DNA of 53,168 nucleotides from Bacteroidales bacterium (lineage in GTDB: Bacteria; Bacteroidota; Bacteroidia; Bacteroidales; F082): assembly GCA_029983675.1 (NCBI GenBank), contig JASBYY010000016.1, forward strand, positions 1 through 53,168. Reading direction: 5' to 3'. A program made the translations under genes and the position numbers. Positions 8,408 through 16,485 of this stretch are shown here, in pieces (position 1 is the first letter of the stretch; each line of letters begins with the position of its first letter). Under the pieces are notes generated by a model. That model was not told the DNA's origin. It ran no database searches and saw only the letters and a program-made list of their open reading frames with translations.

Positions 8408-8926
8408 GTCCTTTTTAGCATACATGCTTTCATTTTCCGCCGCCAATGCCACTTCATCGCTTTGCAGGTAGGTGGCAATCGGCTTCATGCCGTGCAGGTT
8501 CAGGAAAGTGTCGTCAAGCACAGCAACGATGGCTTGCAGGGTGCGATTACGCTCCGCCCTTCGTTGCAACTGACACTCCCACACCACCAAAGTATTCCAA
8601 CCCATTGCTTTCAGCTTGGCACGTGTTTTCAAATCACGTTCCTTGTTGCGAGCTATCTTGGATGTCCAAAACTCGCTGTGTGTCTTGGGTTTCGATGCTA
8701 ATGAGCAGTTTTCATGACCATGCCAGAAGCAACCATGAATGAATATGACAGTGTGGTATTTTCGCAAAACAATATCCGGCTTCCCTGGCAGTCGTTTCAC
8801 ATTGATTCGATACCGAAATCCTTTAGAAAACAGGTATTTACGGACAATGAGTTCAGGGCGCGTGTCTCTGCCCTTGATACGACGCATGATGTCGCTCCTT
8901 TTCTCCGGTGGAAAAATATCGGTCAT
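8405..8926 (-). CDS. vsr: Very short patch repair endonuclease (Vsr)
   Basis: Seen: 173 residues, slightly longer than Escherichia coli Vsr. The catalytic signatures are intact and even keep the same residue numbers: Glu25 (DTRPE), Asp51 (PGKPD), and His64 and His69 in FIHGCFWHGH. The zinc-site Cys and the FWTSKIARNKERD segment are present. Known: Vsr nicks 5' of the T in T:G mismatches left by deamination of 5-methylcytosine and normally sits beside a Dcm-type C5 methyltransferase. No methyltransferase gene is present in this window, so its partner must be elsewhere or absent. Confidence 0.94.
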   Translation of the reverse strand: MTDIFPPEKRSDIMRRIKGRDTRPELIVRKYLFSKGFRYRINVKRLPGKPDIVLRKYHTVIFIHGCFWHGHENCSLASKPKTHSEFWTSKIARNKERDLKTRAKLKAMGWNTLVVWECQLQRRAERNRTLQAIVAVLDDTFLNLHGMKPIATYLQSDEVALAAENESMYAKKD

Positions 8927-8933
8927 GATGTGA

Positions 8934-8941
8934 CAAAATTA
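8934..8941 (-). promoter_or_regulatory. -7 promoter element of vsr
   Basis: TAATTTTG on the minus strand, seven bases before the ATG at 8926, again predicting a very short or absent leader. Confidence 0.55.
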
Positions 8942-9134
8942 GTCAATTTACGAACATCTTGTTCCTTAAAGCCAACGTGTGGTTGAATGAGCCAATCCAA
9001 ACCATGCCTCACGAAACAACGCCATGACACGAATTGACAAGCGGTATGGAACGAGGCAAAGGACGAATGCGATTTTTCTGTATTTCAAGCAATATGGATG
9101 ATCCACAAACGATGCCAACTATTACAATTTTTCT

Positions 9135-9142
9135 TATTTTTG
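9135..9142 (+). promoter_or_regulatory. -7 promoter element of the Nudix gene
   Basis: TATTTTTG lies 19 bases before the ATG at 9162. Two ATGs in between (9145, 9151) are out of frame with the gene. Confidence 0.55.
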
Positions 9143-9161
9143 CGATGCAAATGACTGAAAA

Positions 9162-9695
9162 ATGGAATTGTTAGACTTATACGACAGCACGCTTAGAATT
9201 ACCGGACAGACCATCGAACGAGGACAGCGCATCCCTGATGGCATGATGATTCCCATTGTCGCCGTATTCGTCTATAACGACCAAGGGCAGTTGCTCATTC
9301 AAAAGGTTTCCCCACAAAAGGGCGGTTACTATGCCACCACGGCAGGACATGTGAAAAGCGGCGAGATCGACTTCGTATCGGCCATGCTGCGCGAGTTGCG
9401 TGAAGAAATCGGGGTTTCTGCTTCGAGAGCGGAGCTGCATTTGGTGAAAATCCGCAAATTTGACTACAAATTCACCTTTCTATATACCTTGAAATGCAAC
9501 ATACCGGCCGAAATGCTCCACCTTCAAGAAGAGGAAGTGGAATCTGTGAAATGGATGAACCGCAACGAAATTGAGCAACTTTGCGAAGACGGTTTGTTTC
9601 AACGCGCCCATTATCAGTTGCTTTTGGACTGCCGCGACCGTATCCCGTTCCAAAAGGTAAAGGTCAATATAAAGGCTAAAAATCCGGAACAATAA
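9162..9695 (+). CDS. Nudix hydrolase
   Basis: Seen: 177 residues. The N-terminus (ELLDLYDSTLRITGQTIERG) resembles the Nudix subgroup related to isopentenyl-diphosphate isomerase. The Nudix box is present as GHVKSGE ... RELREEIGV, with the metal-binding Glu residues kept. The loop between GE and RE is one residue longer than in the consensus GX5EX7REUXEEXGU (eight residues instead of seven). Known: Nudix enzymes hydrolyse nucleoside diphosphates linked to another group; the substrate is unknown. Single-gene unit in the same direction as the following CoA ligase. Confidence 0.88.
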   Translation: MELLDLYDSTLRITGQTIERGQRIPDGMMIPIVAVFVYNDQGQLLIQKVSPQKGGYYATTAGHVKSGEIDFVSAMLRELREEIGVSASRAELHLVKIRKFDYKFTFLYTLKCNIPAEMLHLQEEEVESVKWMNRNEIEQLCEDGLFQRAHYQLLLDCRDRIPFQKVKVNIKAKNPEQ

Positions 9696-9792
9696 TTTGG
9701 GGTCTCCCCTAATCATTCCCGTTCAGCACCCACACACTATCAGGTAGAAAACATCCTTGCAATGGCATGGTGACAGCAAATACTATTTTTTC

Positions 9793-9800
9793 TATCTTTG
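9793..9800 (+). promoter_or_regulatory. -7 promoter element of the acyl-CoA synthetase gene
   Basis: TATCTTTG, about 47 bases before the ATG at 9848. It excludes the upstream in-frame codon at 9767 as the start. Confidence 0.55.
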
Positions 9801-9847
9801 CAAAACTGTTACGAAACAATATAAGTTATAAACAAAATACAATCAAT

Positions 9848-11908
9848 ATGATAGCAAAAGAATTAATCAATCCGAAATCCATAGTTGTAGTTGGAGCTTC
9901 GTCTGATATTCACAAACCGGGCGGAAAGGTGCTGAAGAACCTGTTGGAAAGCCCGTTCAAAGGTCAGGTTTACACTGTCAACCCCAAAGAAACCGAGGTA
10001 CAAGGCGTAAAGTGCTTTGCCAAGGTAGAGGATTTGCCACAGGTGGATTGCGCTATTATCGCCATTGCCGCGAAATACTGTCCCGCCACCATTGACCTAC
10101 TCGCACACGAAAAAGGAACGAAAGGCTTTATCATTGTTTCTGCAGGTTTTGGTGAAGAAAACGAAGAAGGCGCTGCTTTTGAGCGTCACATCACCGACAC
10201 GGTCAACAGCGTGGGCGGCTCGTTGATAGGCCCCAACTGCACCGGATTCCTCAACAACAACTATTGCGGTGCTTTCGACACGCCCATCCCCACTCTCGAC
10301 CCTCATGGTGTTGATTTTATCACAGGATCGGGCGCCACTGCTGTTTTCATCAAAGAATACGGCATCAGCAACGGATTGACATTCAATAGCGTATGGGCAG
10401 TCGGCAACTCAGCCCAATTGGGCATCGAAGATGTTTTGGAACACCTCGACCTCACCTTTGATCCCGAAAAGAGTTCGCGTGTCATCATGCTCTACATGGA
10501 GAAGATCGTCAACCCGCAAAAGATGCTCAAACATGCACGCTCACTGATTCTGAAAGGATGCAGAATTGCAGCCATCAAGTCGGGAGGTTCAGCCGCCGGC
10601 AGCCGTGCAGCCAGTTCGCATACCGGAGCCTTAGCCACTTCGGATATCGCCGTTGACGCCTTGTTCCGCAAGGCAGGCATTGTTCGCTGCCACAACCGTC
10701 AGGAGTTGACCACCGTATGCGCCATCTTCATGCACCCGGAAGTGAAAGGAAAAAACATGGCTGTCATCACCCATGCAGGAGGTCCCGCCGTGATGCTCAC
10801 CGACACGCTCTCCAACAACGGCATGGATGTTCCCCATTTGGAAGGTCCCAAAGCACAGGCTTTGCTTGAAAAGTTGTACAATGGCTCATCCGTAGGCAAC
10901 CCCATCGATTTCCTCGCCACCGGTACCGCCGAACAGCTAGGTTATATCATCGATGCCTGCGAAAACGACTTTGACAATATCGACTGCATGTGCGTCATCT
11001 TCGGATCTCCCGGATTGTTTGCCAACTGGGAAGTCTATGAAATGCTCGACAAGAAGATGAAGACCTGCAAGAAACCCATCTTCCCCATCCTGCCCTCCAT
11101 CATCAACGTGAAGGATGAGATTGAAGATTTTATCAAAAACAAACACCGCATCAACTTCCCCGAAGAATGTGTATTCGGCAATGCGCTTTGCAAGATATAC
11201 AACACCCCGAAACCACAGCCTGAGCATATCGAAATGCCGCAAATCGATGTCAAACGCATCCGTGAGGTCATCGACCAAAGCGAAAACGGCTATATCGATC
11301 CCGACAAGATCTACCAACTCTTGAATGCCGCCGGTATTGCTCAGAAACAAATCCGTGTCGTTGACCAAAAACAACAAGCCGTGGATTTTGCCAATGAAGT
11401 CGGCTATCCATTGGTAATGAAAGTAGTGGGACCCATCCACAAGTCCGATGTCGGTGGTGTCACCCTGGATGTGCGTAACATCGAGACCGTACAAAAGGAA
11501 TTTGACCGCCTGATGGCTATTAAGGACACCTACGCGGTGGAAATGTACCCCATGTTAGATGGTACGGAGGTCTATATCGGTGCCATCCGCGACAACAAAT
11601 TCGGACATCAGGTCTTCTTCGGCTTGGGCGGCATTTTCATCGAAGTGCTGAAAGACGTTCAAAGCGCCTTGGCACCCGTCAGTGCTCCCGAAGCCAAAGA
11701 ATTGATCCACAAGCTGCGCGGTTTCAAGATTTTGCAAGGTGTAAGAGGCCAACAGCCGGTCAATATCGATGTATACGCCGAGCAAATCGCACGTGTCAGC
11801 GCATTGGTGCAAGCGGCTCCCGAAATTGCCGAAATGGACCTGAATCCATTGCTTGGCAATCCGCAGAACGTCGTTGCTGTTGATGCGCGCATCCGCATTG
11901 AAAAATAA
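9848..11908 (+). CDS. ADP-forming acetate/acyl-CoA ligase, fused alpha-beta
   Basis: Seen: 686 residues. Order: CoA-binding Rossmann domain (about 1-130, starting PKSIVVVGAS), succinyl-CoA-ligase-like domains (about 150-440) with the phosphohistidine motif SSHTGALATSD, and a C-terminal ATP-grasp domain (about 470-686, with GYPLVMKVVGP and HKSDVGGV). Known: ADP-forming acetyl-CoA synthetases convert acyl-CoA + ADP + Pi into acid + CoA + ATP, conserving energy in fermentation through a phosphohistidine relay. The alpha and beta subunits are separate in some archaea and fused here. Acetyl-CoA is the likeliest substrate, but other acyl-CoAs are possible. Confidence 0.9.
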   Translation: MIAKELINPKSIVVVGASSDIHKPGGKVLKNLLESPFKGQVYTVNPKETEVQGVKCFAKVEDLPQVDCAIIAIAAKYCPATIDLLAHEKGTKGFIIVSAGFGEENEEGAAFERHITDTVNSVGGSLIGPNCTGFLNNNYCGAFDTPIPTLDPHGVDFITGSGATAVFIKEYGISNGLTFNSVWAVGNSAQLGIEDVLEHLDLTFDPEKSSRVIMLYMEKIVNPQKMLKHARSLILKGCRIAAIKSGGSAAGSRAASSHTGALATSDIAVDALFRKAGIVRCHNRQELTTVCAIFMHPEVKGKNMAVITHAGGPAVMLTDTLSNNGMDVPHLEGPKAQALLEKLYNGSSVGNPIDFLATGTAEQLGYIIDACENDFDNIDCMCVIFGSPGLFANWEVYEMLDKKMKTCKKPIFPILPSIINVKDEIEDFIKNKHRINFPEECVFGNALCKIYNTPKPQPEHIEMPQIDVKRIREVIDQSENGYIDPDKIYQLLNAAGIAQKQIRVVDQKQQAVDFANEVGYPLVMKVVGPIHKSDVGGVTLDVRNIETVQKEFDRLMAIKDTYAVEMYPMLDGTEVYIGAIRDNKFGHQVFFGLGGIFIEVLKDVQSALAPVSAPEAKELIHKLRGFKILQGVRGQQPVNIDVYAEQIARVSALVQAAPEIAEMDLNPLLGNPQNVVAVDARIRIEK

Positions 11909-12011
11909 ACTACCGTTGTGGTGTGTCATCTGCATCAGTTGCTGCGCTACTTGCGACATTCGGCTTCAGTCTTAGCGCCTTGCACTTTATGCAATCTTAC
12001 ACACCTACAAA

Positions 12012-12047
12012 GAGACTGTGTCAAAAATTGAATTTTGACACAGTCTC
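12012..12047. terminator. 15-bp perfect inverted repeat, probable terminator or attenuator
   Basis: GAGACTGTGTCAAAA (12012-12026) and its exact complement (12033-12047) enclose a six-base loop. The A/T-rich inner stem replaces a classical U tail. It lies 103 bases after the ligase stop and 15 bases before the next ATG, so it could end the first transcript or attenuate the second. Confidence 0.5.
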
Positions 12048-12062
12048 ATAACTACAAAACTC

Positions 12063-12362
12063 ATGATTACCTCACGCTCCCTCATTTATTTGGTTTACAC
12101 CGCCTTGATCTTGGTCACGTTTTTTGGCGATAAGATTCTACAAAGCAAGAAACGCAAGACACGTCTCATTGGCACCATCATCTGCCTGCTTGCCGACTTC
12201 GGCATCCTCGGTTTCGGCCTCTATCTCTATCTCGTACACAACCTCGATCAGGCAGGATTTATTCTGGGTTCTATTCTATTCATTGTGTGTATCCTTTGTT
12301 TGCTTGGTCGCCGTTGGCAAAACAAAGAAGCTGATAAGCGGGACACGATCAATAACCAATAG
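12063..12362 (+). CDS. Small three-helix membrane protein, unknown function
   Basis: Seen: 99 residues, three hydrophobic segments (about 7-22, 36-58, 67-84), a Lys/Arg-rich loop after the first (KKRKTR) and a polar tail. Not recognised as a named family. It is followed 11 bases later by the Mpv17-like gene on the same strand, so the two probably form an operon. Confidence 0.6.
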   Translation: MITSRSLIYLVYTALILVTFFGDKILQSKKRKTRLIGTIICLLADFGILGFGLYLYLVHNLDQAGFILGSILFIVCILCLLGRRWQNKEADKRDTINNQ

Positions 12363-12373
12363 GAATAATCTCC

Positions 12374-13060
12374 ATGAAAAAAACTGATATTGCAGCCATC
12401 TGTTGTACTGTAGCCGTCATTTGCGGCTTCGCTTTCATTCCCGGTGCATGGAAATGGTTCAATACCACAACAAAAGCCCACGGTTTGCTGATGAGCTTTT
12501 TCAAGTTTGCCATCCTCGGCACTTTTGGCGAGATGCTCTCGCTACGCATTCGTGAAGGCAAATATCTCAAAGAAAGATTTGGTCTATTTCCTAAACTACT
12601 AATTTGGGGAGTTTTAGGAGTAGTTATCGCCTCCGCCATGACCATTTTCAAAAGTGGAACCGTAACCCTGCTCGACAAAGGCTTTAAGCTCCACGATGCC
12701 GGACTTTGGTTTGCCGGATCTCTCAGCTGGGGCAAATTCTTTGTCGCCCTTTGCATCAGCGTTCTGATGAATACGCTGTTCGCCCCTGTATTTATGACCT
12801 TTCATAAAATCACAGACATTCATATTGCCGACACGGGCGGAACTCTGAAAGGATTTTTCGGCAAAAAACTGAATATCAATGATATCATGGCAAACAAAAT
12901 AGATTGGAACATCCAATTCGGTTTCATCTTTGCCAAAACCATCCCCTTGTTCTGGTATCCCGCCCACACCATCACATTTCTGCTTCCAAGTACCTATCAA
13001 GTGCTGTTTGCGGCATTTCTGGGCGTTGCTTTGGGTGTCATTCTCAGTATCAAAAAATAA
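12374..13060 (+). CDS. Mpv17/PMP22-like membrane protein
   Basis: Seen: 228 residues, five or six hydrophobic segments, and a C-terminal signature FAKTIPLFWYPAHTITF followed by LLPSTYQVLFAA that closely resembles the conserved C-terminus of the Mpv17/PMP22 family (KTIPLFWIPAHT in other bacteria). Known: eukaryotic Mpv17 proteins are organelle inner-membrane channels; bacterial members are uncharacterised. Inferred: an inner-membrane channel or transporter. A family assignment rather than a function. Confidence 0.65.
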   Translation: MKKTDIAAICCTVAVICGFAFIPGAWKWFNTTTKAHGLLMSFFKFAILGTFGEMLSLRIREGKYLKERFGLFPKLLIWGVLGVVIASAMTIFKSGTVTLLDKGFKLHDAGLWFAGSLSWGKFFVALCISVLMNTLFAPVFMTFHKITDIHIADTGGTLKGFFGKKLNINDIMANKIDWNIQFGFIFAKTIPLFWYPAHTITFLLPSTYQVLFAAFLGVALGVILSIKK

Positions 13061-13111
13061 TCGCATTTTTTCAATTTTTTTCCAAAACTGCAGCATTTAG
13101 AATAATTGTAT

Positions 13112-13119
13112 TATTTTTG
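13112..13119 (+). promoter_or_regulatory. -7 element of the ABC-GntR operon
   Basis: TATTTTTG, 39 bases before the ATG at 13159. The three genes that follow are closely spaced and probably share this promoter. Any GntR operator would be expected here but is not obvious. Confidence 0.5.
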
Positions 13120-13158
13120 CAGTGTAATATTTTACTAATACACTAAAATTATCATACA

Positions 13159-13995
13159 ATGATTGAGATCAAAGACTTGAATTTCAGCTACAAGAAACAT
13201 CCGGTATTCCGGAGCATCAGCATCGACTTTGCGCCCAACAACATTTACGGACTTTTGGGTGAAAACGGTGTGGGAAAGACAACCTTGCTGAAACTCATTT
13301 GCGGACTGCAAAGTCCGAAAGCAGGAAGCTGCACGGTAAATGGCATCGCTTCCTTTCCCCGACTTCCCGAAACGCTTAGCGAGATCTACTTCATTTCGGA
13401 AGATTTCGCCATCCCCAAAGGCACGCCGATAAGTCATTTCAAAAGGTTGCTGCCTTTCTATCCCAAAGCAGACCTGTCATTGTTCAAGTCGCTCTGCGAG
13501 GAGTTTGAGGTTGAAAACAACCGTCCCCTTTCCAAAATGTCATACGGCCAGCAGAAGAAAGCGCTGATTGCATCTGCCATTGCCTTGCGCACACGCGTCC
13601 TGCTCTTGGACGAACCTACCAACGGCCTCGACATCCCGTCAAAGACTTTGTTCCGTCAAATCGTCAGCCGCAGTTGCAACGAAGACACCCTTTTCATCAT
13701 CTCGACCCATCAGGTGAAAGATGTTGAAAACCTGATCGACCCTATTATCATTCTCAGCAACGACGATGTGCTGCTCAAGGCCTCCCACCGCGAAATCAGC
13801 GAGAAGCTCTACTTTCAGACTGCTACCGAACAAAACCCCGAAGCCCTTTATAGCGAACCGTTTCCTGGTGGATACGTCAATGTTTGCCTCAACCATGAGG
13901 GTTTGGAAAGCCAAGTCAACATCGAAGCGCTTTTCAACACTACCTTGCATCACAAAGACACCGTTAAACAGCTTTTTCACACCTCATTCCAATAA
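13159..13995 (+). CDS. ABC transporter ATP-binding protein (YtrB-like)
   Basis: Seen: 278 residues. Walker A GENGVGKTT (34-42), a signature SYGQQKKA (about 124) in place of canonical LSGGQ, Walker B VLLLDEPTNGLD, and a switch His in ISTHQVKD. About 70 residues after the ATPase core are divergent. Known: in YtrA-type operons, ABC ATPase, permease and GntR repressor are encoded together and respond to cell-envelope stress or antibiotics. The permease starts four bases after the stop; the GntR gene closes the operon. Confidence 0.88.
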   Translation: MIEIKDLNFSYKKHPVFRSISIDFAPNNIYGLLGENGVGKTTLLKLICGLQSPKAGSCTVNGIASFPRLPETLSEIYFISEDFAIPKGTPISHFKRLLPFYPKADLSLFKSLCEEFEVENNRPLSKMSYGQQKKALIASAIALRTRVLLLDEPTNGLDIPSKTLFRQIVSRSCNEDTLFIISTHQVKDVENLIDPIIILSNDDVLLKASHREISEKLYFQTATEQNPEALYSEPFPGGYVNVCLNHEGLESQVNIEALFNTTLHHKDTVKQLFHTSFQ

Positions 13996-13999
13996 TGCC

Positions 14000-14746
14000 A
14001 TGAACAACGTATTGAATTTCAACAGACTACTAAAGGTTATCCGTCTCGATGCCCTCAACTACACACAACGTTTCCTCAAAACGATGATCATTATCATTAT
14101 TGGTGTATTGTTTGCAGGATGGCTCATCGGCACAAAACAAAAAGCCAATCTTACCGGAGAAATGAGACTGCCTTATTTCTTTATTTGTTTTATTATCATA
14201 ACAATAATCGCCCCTGAAACACTCTATGGCGATGCCAATGATCCGCGCAAAGGCATTCGTTTTGCCACGTTACCGGCTTCAGCTTTGGAAAAAACAATCA
14301 GCATGGTATTCTATTGCGCTATCGTGACCCCAATCTTAGCGGGAATCATCTGTTTGATAACCGACAGCATCCTCGGACTACTTCCTTTCGGCGCATTCAA
14401 AGGCTCATTCTCAATATCCTATATTGGAGAGTCCACGCGTTTGATTACAGATTTGTTTCTACAAGAAATTTTCTATAGCTGTATTTTCATCTTCGGCATT
14501 GTTTTGTTCAAAAAACGCCAATCCATAAAAACCATTGCATGTCTGATTGCGCTCATCATTTTATTGATTTGCATTGTCACACCCACACTATTCTCACAAT
14601 ATGGTAGAAAGATGATGATCATGGCCACCGGAACATTCTCCGGATCGGAAGGAAATATTGAACCTGTGAGCATGGTCATCCATTACATAATCCTTGCCCT
14701 ATTGCTTGTAGGTATTTATCTGAGAGTCAAGAAACAAAAGTACTAA
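14000..14746 (+). CDS. ABC transporter permease-like membrane protein
   Basis: Seen: 248 residues, six hydrophobic segments, and a polar loop after the second (GDANDPRKGIRFATLPASALEK, key part LPAS-EK) that is typical of ABC-2-like permeases in Bacteroidota GntR operons. The frame is open for 78 codons upstream inside the ATPase gene, but the ATG at 14000 directly after the ATPase stop is the natural start. Inferred: the membrane partner of the preceding ATPase. Substrate unknown. Confidence 0.75.
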   Translation: MNNVLNFNRLLKVIRLDALNYTQRFLKTMIIIIIGVLFAGWLIGTKQKANLTGEMRLPYFFICFIIITIIAPETLYGDANDPRKGIRFATLPASALEKTISMVFYCAIVTPILAGIICLITDSILGLLPFGAFKGSFSISYIGESTRLITDLFLQEIFYSCIFIFGIVLFKKRQSIKTIACLIALIILLICIVTPTLFSQYGRKMMIMATGTFSGSEGNIEPVSMVIHYIILALLLVGIYLRVKKQKY

Positions 14747-14749
14747 GCC

Positions 14750-15124
14750 ATGGATTTCAACGCACACAAACCGATTTATCTACAGATTTGCGACCAGATT
14801 TGCGACCGCATTTTGAATGGCGATCTAAAGCCTGACGATCGCATCCGTTCAGTCAGAGAACTGGGAGCGGCGTTTGGTGTCAACCCGAACACCATCATGC
14901 GCTCATATGAGCAACTGCAAAATGACGGCATCATCTACAACAAACGCGGCATAGGCTATTTTATCGCTGAAAACGCAAAAGAAACCGTCATGGAAACCAA
15001 ACGCAAACAATTTATTGACGAATCGGTTCCAGAATTGGCAAAAAAAATGCAGTTGCTACACATTTCGGCCAACAAACTATTAGAACTATTGGCACAATAC
15101 CATATGGATCAACCTGACGATTGA
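14750..15124 (+). CDS. GntR-family transcriptional regulator (YtrA subfamily)
   Basis: Seen: 124 residues. An N-terminal winged helix (about 8-75; PIYLQICDQICDRILNGDLKPDDRI and the wing NKRGIGYFI) is followed by a short helical dimerisation tail with no large ligand-binding domain, which is the YtrA layout. Known: such repressors control the ABC genes encoded beside them. It starts three bases after the permease stop and is the last gene before a terminator. Confidence 0.9.
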   Translation: MDFNAHKPIYLQICDQICDRILNGDLKPDDRIRSVRELGAAFGVNPNTIMRSYEQLQNDGIIYNKRGIGYFIAENAKETVMETKRKQFIDESVPELAKKMQLLHISANKLLELLAQYHMDQPDD

Positions 15125-15176
15125 TGGGTCATTATGATGCACAGAAAAGTCAGGCGCGTCATCCCGTACATTAATC

Positions 15177-15211
15177 AAAGAGGAGAATTGCCACTTACAA
15201 TCCTCCTCTTT
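15177..15211. terminator. Bidirectional intrinsic terminator between convergent genes
   Basis: AAAGAGGAGAATTG and CAATCCTCCTCTTT form a 14-bp stem with one mismatch around a seven-base loop. The A/T ends of the stem give a short U run in either direction. It separates the GntR gene from the convergent Gate-domain gene. Confidence 0.7.
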
Positions 15212-15236
15212 CTATTCGTGATGTTCGATTTGTCGT

Positions 15237-16475
15237 TTACAGCAACGATATCAGCACATAAAACCAGTGTGCGGCAATACCTGCTGCCAAACCTCCAATG
15301 GCATGTGCCCCGATGGCTTTTGAAATCAGTTTGCGATAGCCCAACGAGTCGAGCATGGCGGCATGGGTGGAGAGGAAACCACTCCAACACATTCCGATAG
15401 CGGTAAAGACAGCAATGGCATTATTATCGATGATGCCTTCGGAGATAAAGCGGGGCACCAATCCAATTGCCGCTCCGACAGCGCCAAGAGCCGTCATTGG
15501 GAAGGAAATCAAAGCACCGTTCTTAAATCCAAACAACCAGTCGAAAATGAAATTGATCTTGTTGGCCGCCCATGTGATGACGGGAACACCTTCGTAGGCA
15601 ACCCCTGTATAGGTGCCGCCTTCGCCCGAAGGGCCAAACGTCAGCATCATGACAATGGTGGAAATGCAAAGCACACCGGGGATGATGGCAAAGCCAATAC
15701 CCACGCCGTCCTTTCCTCCATCAAGCATGGAGTTGAGGAAACGTAAAAATGGACCTCCTTCGCTTTTGAAAGTGATTTGCTGCTCGTCGCCGCCGACTTC
15801 CTCTTCAAAAGGCGCATCCAATTCGGGGAAAGACCTCAGTGTAAAGCGTTGCATCAGTCGCGTAGAAACAATGCTTCCGACGATGGCTCCCGCCAATCCG
15901 ATTAAAGCACCCTTACCATACCCCAAACCCGTCATAAAGGCAATGACCACCAGACCCATGCCAAAAGCAGTGCCGAAGTTGGTCAACGATACCAATTGGT
16001 ATTTCTTGAAATATCGATTGAAGTTCTTGTCATTGGCTAGTGTGATGATGGCCGGATTATCGCTGAGGAAAGTCATGATCGCACCTAAGGCTGCCACACC
16101 GGGAAGGTTGTATAACGGCTTCATCAATGGACGCAAGAGATTCTCCAACAAGCGCACCACGCCAAACTCAGCGAGCAACTTACTGATGGCTCCCATAAGC
16201 ACACAAATCGCCATGATGTAGAACACCGTTTCCAACAACAGGTGATAAGCGGTTTGCATAAAAGTGTTCAGCATGTGCGGCAAGGTCATCTTCCATGCCA
16301 AAAGTCCGAAAAAGACAAAGAAAAAAACAAGAAAAACAAAGGCTTCGAAACTGCGCTTTGTCGTAAACTTCAACTGACGTTTCAGTAGTTTTTCCAGTCC
16401 CAAGAACAGCGATTCGGTCTTTTTCCCGTAGGAAAGCGTGCGCTTTCTTAAATTTCTAAATGAGATGCGTGGCAT
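15237..16475 (-). CDS. Gate-domain (nucleoside-recognition-like) membrane transporter
   Basis: Seen: 412 residues with about ten hydrophobic segments and two Gate-like halves. Conserved polar membrane motifs include FLSDNPAIITLAND in the first half and CWSGFLSTHAAMLDSLGY in the second. A basic N-terminus precedes the first helix. Known: proteins with the nucleoside-recognition Gate domain include nucleoside transporters and uncharacterised relatives such as spore-maturation SpmA/B. Substrate not known. It begins ten bases after the porin gene, so outer-membrane porin and inner-membrane transporter are probably one operon. Confidence 0.7.
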   Translation of the reverse strand: MPRISFRNLRKRTLSYGKKTESLFLGLEKLLKRQLKFTTKRSFEAFVFLVFFFVFFGLLAWKMTLPHMLNTFMQTAYHLLLETVFYIMAICVLMGAISKLLAEFGVVRLLENLLRPLMKPLYNLPGVAALGAIMTFLSDNPAIITLANDKNFNRYFKKYQLVSLTNFGTAFGMGLVVIAFMTGLGYGKGALIGLAGAIVGSIVSTRLMQRFTLRSFPELDAPFEEEVGGDEQQITFKSEGGPFLRFLNSMLDGGKDGVGIGFAIIPGVLCISTIVMMLTFGPSGEGGTYTGVAYEGVPVITWAANKINFIFDWLFGFKNGALISFPMTALGAVGAAIGLVPRFISEGIIDNNAIAVFTAIGMCWSGFLSTHAAMLDSLGYRKLISKAIGAHAIGGLAAGIAAHWFYVLISLL

Positions 16476-16485
16476 AAATCATTGA

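Noticed and set aside
10937..11494. 185-codon frame antisense to the acyl-CoA ligase
   Set aside because: Shadow of the ATP-grasp/ligase coding sequence, with no promoter or domain of its own.
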